64,000 bases of DNA from Euglena gracilis (lineage: Eukaryota > Euglenida > Euglenophyceae > Euglenales): contig CP154956.1 in the NCBI GenBank assembly GCA_039621445.1, forward strand, positions 65,426,257 to 65,490,256. Reading direction: 5' to 3'. Below, in pieces: positions 52,101-61,100 of the stretch. Under the pieces are notes generated by a model. That model was given only the letters and a program-made list of their open reading frames with translations, was not told the origin of the DNA and ran no database searches. The position numbers and the translations under genes are program-made. Position 1 is the first letter of the stretch. Each line of letters opens with the position of its first letter.

Positions 52101-55100
52101 GGTTAACCAAGTGTCCACTTCGATACCTCCCCCGGGTATCCAAAGATACGCCAGCCATATGTGTGTGTGTGGGTGTGTGTATACATACATATACATATAT
52201 AATATTTCTATATATAATTTCCCCCACCACACCAGGGGGCATTTTTTAAGGCGCTTAAAGAACTTTAAAAAAATTTCAAAAAAACTTTAAATTTTTTGGC
52301 CGAAAAATGCCTTTAAAACCCTTAAAAAAAAGATGAAAATGCAAAATCTCGGCAAAAAAACAAGCCAACTCTGGGGGGAAAATGATTTCTGGCATCGCTG
52401 GAACACTGTATAAAGCACCCAAACTCGAAAAAAGGGTGCTTTTTTTTCGATTTTGGGCCCCGTTCGTTCCCAGCAGGGTTTTTTTTTTAAGACCGAGGGG
52501 AGGGGGTCCCCCAACCCACCCCCGGGGGGGGGGCGCCCCTGGGGGGTCCTGCGGGGACCCAACCCACTTTTCCCCGAAAAGGCCAAAAACCGCGAAAATG
52601 CTAAAAATAGCACCTTTTTCAAAAATTTATGGCGCCATCGGCGCCAAAAAATATATTCCACCCCCCTCTGGAGGGACCCCCCCCCGGGGGGGGGCTCGGC
52701 AGACCCACCCATCCTGCCCCCCCCCCTGCCCCCCCCCCCCTGCCCCCTGGGGGTCCAAGACTAAAGAAAACCCCTGATCCCCAGATAGCCCTTATACTTT
52801 CCTTTCCTTGAAAAAAAATGGATGCCCAAAAAACTTAATGCTTAAAAAAAAACCTTATCAAACATAAATAATGCCGTAAAAGACCTAAAAATTGAAAATT
52901 TGCGGCTTAAAAAACACCCTCTGCACCACACTCTGGTGTAAATGATGCAGATCAGAAAAATCACCACACATATCCGGAAACCACAGAAATGGATGCAATC
53001 GACACTGCACACATCACAAGAAAAATGTGGTCAATTAGACCTGAAAAAGCAGTAAAAGGAGGTCCTAAATTAACTAGATGAATGCTTTTCTTGGCAGGAC
53101 GGTCCTTAACAGGGGGAAAAAACTCCTGTCCCAGCACACATGATGAAAATCTACTAAAAAAATGGTACTTTTGGCAAAATTGGGTCCATTTCGGGGGGAA
53201 GATTTCTGGCATACTCACACCATCGTCATCCCACTTAAAAGGTCGAAAAATGTGTTTTCCGACAACGACCAATCCCTGGATCGGCTGTTGGCCGTCTATT
53301 AGGCCTAAAAGCGGTCCTTGAGGGGCGATCTTGAAGGCAAAAAAAACTTCCTGTCCCTTTGGGCCCCCTGCTTCTTGGTCATTTCTTGTTTCCAGAAATG
53401 TACTTAGGGGGAAATGGCATTATTGGCCAAAAAGGTCAAAACTTCATGAGAGACAAAGAAAGAAAGAAACCCTGACCAAAATTGGAAGGTTTCCAGCAAC
53501 TTTGAAAATTTATCAGACAAATCTGGAATTAAACCCTCCCCCCAAATAATACCCCCCTCTCCGGGTCCGACTTCGGCGACCGGGTTAATACTCCCCCCCC
53601 CCCGGTTTCGGGCCGAAGGCCCAGACTTTGACCTGAAAATGTTGATAAAAATCACAATTAGGACAACAAATTAGGAAAAATCAATTTTTCTGGATCATCT
53701 GACCTCCAAAAAAATGTAAACTTCATAAGAAAGTGCAAGAAAAATGCCCCCAAAGGGGGGTTTTGGCGCTATTTTGGGTCCCACGGGACTTCGAAAAATT
53801 TCGAAAATTTTGGGGTGCTATTGCCCCCCGTCGGGCCGGGACTTCGAGGGGAAAAAATAATACCCGGGGGGGGGGGCATTATTTGGGGGAGGTTACCAAA
53901 AAAAAAACGGAAACTTTCACAATCTCAAATTAGTAATCAGCCCAAATTGGCACTGGTTTGGCGAATGCCATGCAAAAAATGGAGACTGCAAAACGATGAA
54001 AAAGCAATGGTTGGGTTCCCATGCCTCCCCATCAGGGGTTCTTTTAAGACCGGGGGGGGAGGGGGGGCCCCCGGTCTTAAACCACCCACCCACCCACCCA
54101 CCCCCGGGGGGGGCCCCCGGGGGGGGGGGTCCCCGGGGGACCCACAAAAAATGGCCGAAAATCGCGAAAAGTGCTAAAATAGCACTTTTTCGGCGCCTTC
54201 GCCGAAAAGTATATCCCACCCCCCTCCGGGGGGACCCCCGGGGGGGGGGGGGCTCGGCCGGACCCACCCACCCTACCCCCCCCCGGGGGTCCACGACAAA
54301 AAAAAACCCCTGCTCCCCATCTTTGATTTCTCTTCAGGGTGACAACTAGTGGTAGCGGAATTTAAACACCAAGCATGTCCAAACACAGTTTCTGCATTTG
54401 CTGCAGGTTTGATCCTGTGAATTGAATGTATCAAAAGACGCTGAAAAACACTAATCCAGAAAAAAAAAACGGTTTGCAGGAGGAGGTGATGAGCGCTGAA
54501 ACGCCCCCCAAAACAAGCGCCAAATAAGCGGGAACAGGCGCTAAATAAGGGGGAAAATAAGTGGCAAATAAATGGGAAAATAAAATGAAAATTTTGGCTC
54601 CTTAACGTCAGCATCGTGACAGAAAAGGGTCCAGATTGTCCAAAAATGGCCCACTAAGTCACTCCATGCTGTGAATGAAAACAAATTGTAAACCCCCCCC
54701 CACTCATAAACCCCCCGGGGTTAGTAGGATCCGGTTTGGTTGGTCGGCCGAAGGGGGGGGGGGGTTTATAAGTGGGGGGGGGGGTTTATAAGTCCCGGAA
54801 TTGTTGGTGAAAATCCGAACCCCAAAAATGACCCCGAAACCCTCCCAAATTGGCAATTTTTGGCAAATTTGGTCAAAAATGGCATTTTTGATGATGGTCG
54901 ATCTCAAAAAAGGGCCAAAAAATCAGTTTTTGGGGGTTTCCGGCCGAAAAAATCGTCTCCGGCGGCTTTCATTTTTCTTCCCCGAAGGAGGGGGTTTATA
55001 AGTCCCGGTTTGGTTGGTCGGCCCGAGGGGGGGTTAGTAAGTGGGGGGGGGTTAGTAAGTGGGGGGGGGGGGTTATAAGTGGGGGGGGTTAACATGTTAG

Positions 55101-58100
55101 ACTGAGGCACAAACAATCACAAAAAAATAGCCGGGATCACAAAATAGTTTCCAATAAACACCAATTTGCAACAAACATAATACTTAGCAAACATAAATTT
55201 CACAGATGTCTGGGTTTTCGGTCGGTGGACAAAAAAGCAACAAAAAGCTATAGCAAAATAAAATTTTGTGATATTGCGTGGTATTTTGCAGAATTTTGCA
55301 GAAATTCAGGAAAAGCATGGAAATTTATTTAACAAATTCGCAGAAAAAAATCAGAAGGATTGTGGAGATATCGGAGTCAATGCTTTATCGGCATCTTCAT
55401 TTTGGGCCGCTTTGGGCCATTTTGGGTCATTTCGGGCGTGTGCTCCTCCAATGAGTGGCTGAGGCACCAATGAACAAAAAAAAAAGGCTGATACACACCA
55501 AGTTAAAAAAAAATCCAAAATGTGGCGCAATAAAATTTTCCACCAGTACACACGGAAGAGAGGCCTGTGGTACGAAAAGACCCAAAAATGACCCAAAAAA
55601 TGCCCCCCCCCCAAAAGAAAAACACCCCGAAATAATATGCAAATGGCCCGGGTTGACCATAAAAATGTGTGATCAAAAATATGCAGAAATGGGCAAAATA
55701 TGCAATGGAGAACTCCTGCAAAATCTCGAAACACAGTCCGGACAAAAATTACAGGACACTTCCCGTAATTTTTGTCGGTCTACTATTACAGTATGTGAAA
55801 TAAGTGACTTCGAGGCACTGCAAAATAAGTAACTTCGACCCCCACCCCCCGGAGAAGTTTATGCATGTTCGAGATGGGAATTCAAAATTGCCTCAAAAAC
55901 ATATTGTTGTGCTGGCTTCTGCTTTGCAGATTTGTTCTTTGTCATGGCTCCTAAACGCAGCCGGGAACAAACCCGAACGGAAGTGTTTGTCCTCAAAGGG
56001 CAGGGCCTCAGCAATGTTGCTATGGCCAAGAAGGTGCACTGACTGAAGCGGGTGTCAGGTATATCTTGAAGACATAAGCCCAATGACGTGTGCACCCATC
56101 ATCGTGAGGGCAGACCAGCCCGCATTCCATCTCGGTATGAACGTTAAACAACCACCTGCCTGCATCAATTTTTGGATCATTTTTCCAGGTACAAAAGGAG
56201 GCTTCTGGCATTGAATTATCGACACCCACTTTGGTCTGCTGCCATCCTTGTGGAACAGCTGCACAGTGACATGGTCACTGCCCTTTCTAAAAGGCCCCCA
56301 GGAGCCATGGTGAAAGTGTGCCAGTGTGCGACCAATTAGCAACGCCGTGCTTTTTTCCGAAAACAGATTCCTTATAAACCTTCAATTCGAAGAGTTCGAC
56401 AGATTTTGAAGAATGAAGGGCTCACATTCTGTCGGGCATCACGAAAGCCCTTGTTGACGACGCACCACATGCAAAACAGGTCTGCACTGCATACAAACAT
56501 GATACACACACATTGTTTCCCTCTTGTAGGCTGGCTTACACCAAGCAGTTCCTGGATAGATCATTCCAGAAAGTTGTCTTTTCAGATGAGAAAATGTTTC
56601 GAATCCGCCCAGGAGGACCCGTCGGTGTGCTAATTATTATGTGTGTATTTTACCGCTTTCAATCCCACCATCCTAAGGTGTGCGGAGGAAACGCGGAGAG
56701 TCTCGCTATTTGGCAAAATACACCGTGAAGACCACAACCAAATCTGAGGGAGTAATGGTGTGGGCAGCCATCAACTCTTCTGGTGACCTGATCAGGCTGT
56801 TTTTTACCAACCCGGGGGAGAGGGGGGGTCCGGAGTGCCTGTGAGTGCCTGCCCAGGCAGGCACTACCCCCTCCCCGGGGGCGGGGGTCGGATTTCGGCC
56901 TGTGCCCAGGCACATTCCTTTGAAATAGGCCATTTTTAGCTCCCTGGAGCCTTCGGCGCCGGGGTTGTGCTAGGGCACTTTTGGCCGTGTGCCCCACCCC
57001 CCCCCCCCCAGGGGGGGTGCGGATTTGGAGTGCCTTGGAGTGCCTGCCCAGACAGGCACCCCCCCCCCACTGGGTGGGGTCGGCACCCAACTAAGGTGCA
57101 GCCTGGACCTGATGGTGAGCAGATGCCCCAAAAAATTCCGCGCCCAACAATATCAAGAATTGCTGGATGAGAACCTCAATTTCATTAAAGGAGGCAGGTA
57201 TTGCCATGTGCACTTTTAAGGTGAGTAAAAACCTATTATAAATAAAATAAAAAAAAAAGAAAGAAAGAAAAAAAAAGAAAAAGAAAGAAAGAAAAAAAAA
57301 AAAAAAAAAGAAAAAAAGAAAGCAAAAAAAAAGAAAAAAAGATGGCACTCTTATATGTGGCCCTTACCGGCGGAGGGGGCCCGTTGCCACATCCTTTCTG
57401 TTCATGCAGGACCATTCATAAAGAAAAATATACGATGAGGTGGCTGAAGTTGCATGGCGTGCGACTTCACAACGATGGGGTCTGGCCAGCCCACAGCCCT
57501 GACCTAAACCCCATCGAACATATTTGGTCAATCATTTGCCGAGCCATGGTTGGGCAGGTGTACACAAGCCGGGATGGTTTGTGGGATGCCATCCGAGCCG
57601 CCTGCGCTACCATTGACCGCCAGACCATAATAAATTTGTTTAAAGCATTCCCAGGCGGCTGTTTGCGGTGATTGGCGCTCGTGGAGGCCACACCAAGTAT
57701 TAGTGTTGCTTCACTTACCTTTCTCACAAGCAAGAGCTTGTCGCGCCCATGCCTTGCCATGCCCGGCTGATGACTGCATAAACTTCTCCGGGGGGGGGTC
57801 GATGTTACTTATTTTGCAGTGCCTCGAAGTTACTTATTTCGCATACTGCACAACGACGACCGTGACTTTCAAGGTTTGTCAATTTTCACACACAAAAATA
57901 TGGGGTTACGTCAACTTTTGGGGTTTATTTCAAAAAGAGGAAACACAACGACTACCACCATTTTTTTCGATTTTTGACTACCTGTTTACCAAAAATATTT
58001 TCATTACAATTAACCAAAAATAGCATCATGTTACCTCAAGTTTTGAATTTTGCCATAATTATTTTTTCAAACTGAAAATTTTCCCATTATATTTTTCCAA

Positions 58101-61100
58101 AATATTTTTCCCCGTAATTTTTGTCTCCCGAAATTTTTGTCCGCACTGTAAGCACTAAATAAGCGTAAAATATGCAAAAAAAGCACCTTTTGGCAAAAAA
58201 AAAAAAGGCAAAATAAGCACTAAATATGCGAAATAAGTGCAAAATAAGCGCTCCGCATATCCCTCCCCATTTGTCCATCTATATCCATCGCAGGGGAACA
58301 AAATCAAATGGCAACTGAAGCGATCCCAAGCAGATGCTGCTTCTCTTGGAAAGGGAAACTACGCTGAAGAGACAGGGTAGGTTCAGGCATGTCGTGGACT
58401 GGAAGGGAGTCCGTTTCAATCCTCCGGTGGGTAACCAGTCAACCTGGAGCCTTTGAAAGGTCGGCCACTTTGAAATTTGGAATTACGAAAAAAAAAAGCA
58501 CCACACACCACACCTCCCCCCCCCCCAGACCACAGGGACCGATGAGCTGCCAAGCCAAATGCCCAGAAAAGAGACCCATGTCCCAACAGGCAAGGGGGGT
58601 TTGGGGAGGGGGGCATGTTGACCACAACAACGCTAGCTCATTAGGGGGTCAATGAGCCTTGGGGGCAGGGTTTGATATAAGGGCTGGTGGGGGGAGGGTG
58701 GGTCGGGCCCCCACAATCCAGCAGGGGAGGGACACCCCCCCCCCTGCACAGTGGTGCAGTTGGGTGACCAATTTTCGCCCAGCGCAAAGCGCCGGGCCGA
58801 AAATTCTTGCCCCCCAAAATCAGACAAAAGTGCCATTTTGGGCAATTTCTGGGCAAAAAAATGCCAACTATGCCCAAAATTTCGGTGCGAAGCACTGGAA
58901 GGAAAAAAAGAACCATTTGGGGGGGTCCCGGGCCACTCACCACACAATAAACTGGGCCAGAAGCGAATTTAGCGCTGGACATAAACAGACAAGAAGCCTT
59001 AATGCAAATAAGGGGGGTCCCGAGTACCCCCCTGTGTGCACTGCGGGGACCCCCCAGGGTCGGTGCAGACCCTCGGGGACAGGTGGGCCGGACCCCCTCT
59101 GGTCGAGGGGGAGGGGGGAGCACCCCCCCCCTCTAATCGCACACCCTCCTCTTCCTATTGGACCCTGGGGGGTGAAATGCTCCCTTTTCATACAACGAAA
59201 AAGAAAACAGAACCCATGTCAACTTTAAAACTGCTGTTTGGGGGAGGAATGTACGTCTCAGTGCAGAGAGAGGAGGGGCAGAGATGGGTGACACACCACT
59301 CCGTGTCTTGATGAAAACCTGCAATAATCCTGCTCGGTTAAGCGGGCTGTCCAGCAGTGTGAGCAAGCACTGCCAAGGATTTAAAAAAAAACAAGCATGA
59401 AAATGGTTGCATGAGACTGAACAACGGAATCGATCCTGTGTTGTCCCACAATTTCGGCTACGTATCATCTTGATGGATACAATCCGCCCTTCAGCCAAAA
59501 TGTCATCAAACATTCACATTCAAAAACTATACTGCATGCAGGCATTATTATTTTCGAGGCACCTAAATTCCTCAAAATGCCTTAAATTCGGTTTGGCAGA
59601 ATTTTCTCCGATCGATCAAAAAATCATATCCCAAAATCTCGGCAAAAAAAAACACGCCAACTGCAGGAATTTAAAATAAAAATAAAAAATTTCTGGCATC
59701 ACTGGAACATTTTTCCATCGAACCAAAACTCGAAAGAATGTGTTCTTCGACTTTTTTAAAATTTTTGGAGCACATATGCAAAAATTAAAACCTATTGGCT
59801 CCATTCCCGGGCACCCTTAGACCGCCCTGAAAAAAATAAAGCCTTAAAAAGCATGAAAATATCAAAAAATGGCTTATTATTTTGGGAGGGAAATTGCCTT
59901 AAAAATAAGGTCTAACCGCATGGTCCAGGGCTGCACCGGAAGGTCTCGGGGGAGGAGGGGCCGATGCCCTCACCACGACGGCACTTTTGCAAGAGAAAAT
60001 TGCTTTGCTTTCGGTGCCAAAAGTAAATTCTGACTTGAAAATTTGGAGCCCCTGGGAAAGCTCAGCAGATCTAAATCTCAAAGCGGCATATGGTGCAGTC
60101 CTAAAGTCCCTGTTTTTTTTTGCTTTGAATGTGCTGTTTGATTTGGAGTTCACGCGACTTGTGTATTCTGTGGCCAAAGATCTTTCATTAGGCAGGTGAA
60201 TGGGAATCCTGGAAACCCAATGGGTGGGGTGCCTCCACCCATGAAAAACTTTTGTCTCATCCTCCAGCTGATGTATCTGAGGCCGGAAGTGGGCTGGAAT
60301 TGTGACCTAAAACCATCAACAGGAAAGCACAGGACTCTGTTGCACACATTGTTTTCAATTGCCTTGGTGAAATGCTCGAAATTCAACAAACACAGAATTC
60401 ACATTTCCGCCAATTTGAAAATGTGAAAATTCATTTTGACGCAAAGAAGGAGCACAGTTTATGATGAATTTTAATGTCCATTTTAATGTAATCGTCATGC
60501 CAATCACAAACAAAGGACAGCTCCACTGACGCCTGGACCCTGCAATTATCATCAATCACTCAAGATAGCTAAAGGCACACCACACCTGATGCGCAATGTC
60601 TGCAAAGAGAAAAAGATAGGCTAAAATTACAATGGGGGGCAGGGGGAGAGTCGGTCGGGGGGGGATCAAATGCTTTTCACATATTTCACATTTCTTGAAC
60701 AAAAAACTCAGCACTGATCAGAACCCAGAAAATCATCTGACCTGAACCCCCCCTGGCTCATTGGCCTGGGCCCAACAAGCCGAGGGCCGACTCCCAGGGG
60801 GGGGGGGGGGTTAACGTTGACCCAACGGCCAGGGGGGCCAAGGAACCGCCAAGCCAAAATGCCGCAAAAAGGGGGGTCCATGTCGGCCCCAACAGGCCGA
60901 AAGGCAAAATGCAGAGCACAATAGAAGCAAAGGACGAAAACACGAAAACAAAAATTGCCCAACAAAAGGTTGCAAAATAAAAATAATGGCACAATAAAAT
61001 ACAGATGATAATGTTGCACACAAAAAAAAAGTTGTCGACAGGGTCTGTGCAAAAAATAATCAGTAATCCTTATTCAAAATTGGTGTTGAGGACCAGTTGC

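Larger units (their letters stand above)
55789..57848 (+). mobile_element. Tc1/mariner-type DNA transposon, decayed
   Basis: Terminal inverted repeats of about 75 bp: CAGTATGTGAAATAAGTGAC ... CGGAGAAGTTTATGCA at 55,789-55,866, and the complement at 57,772-57,848. TA precedes the left end; the right flank reads CA. A transposase remnant lies between, on +. Sits in the 8.7-kb NEP1 intron between exons 59,297 and 50,553, antisense to the gene. Confidence 0.88.

Noticed and set aside
58666-59167. 8-bp target-site duplication for this F1 copy
   Set aside because: Flanks CTTGGGGG and GGGGGTGA do not match; the element call rests on its left end and core only.
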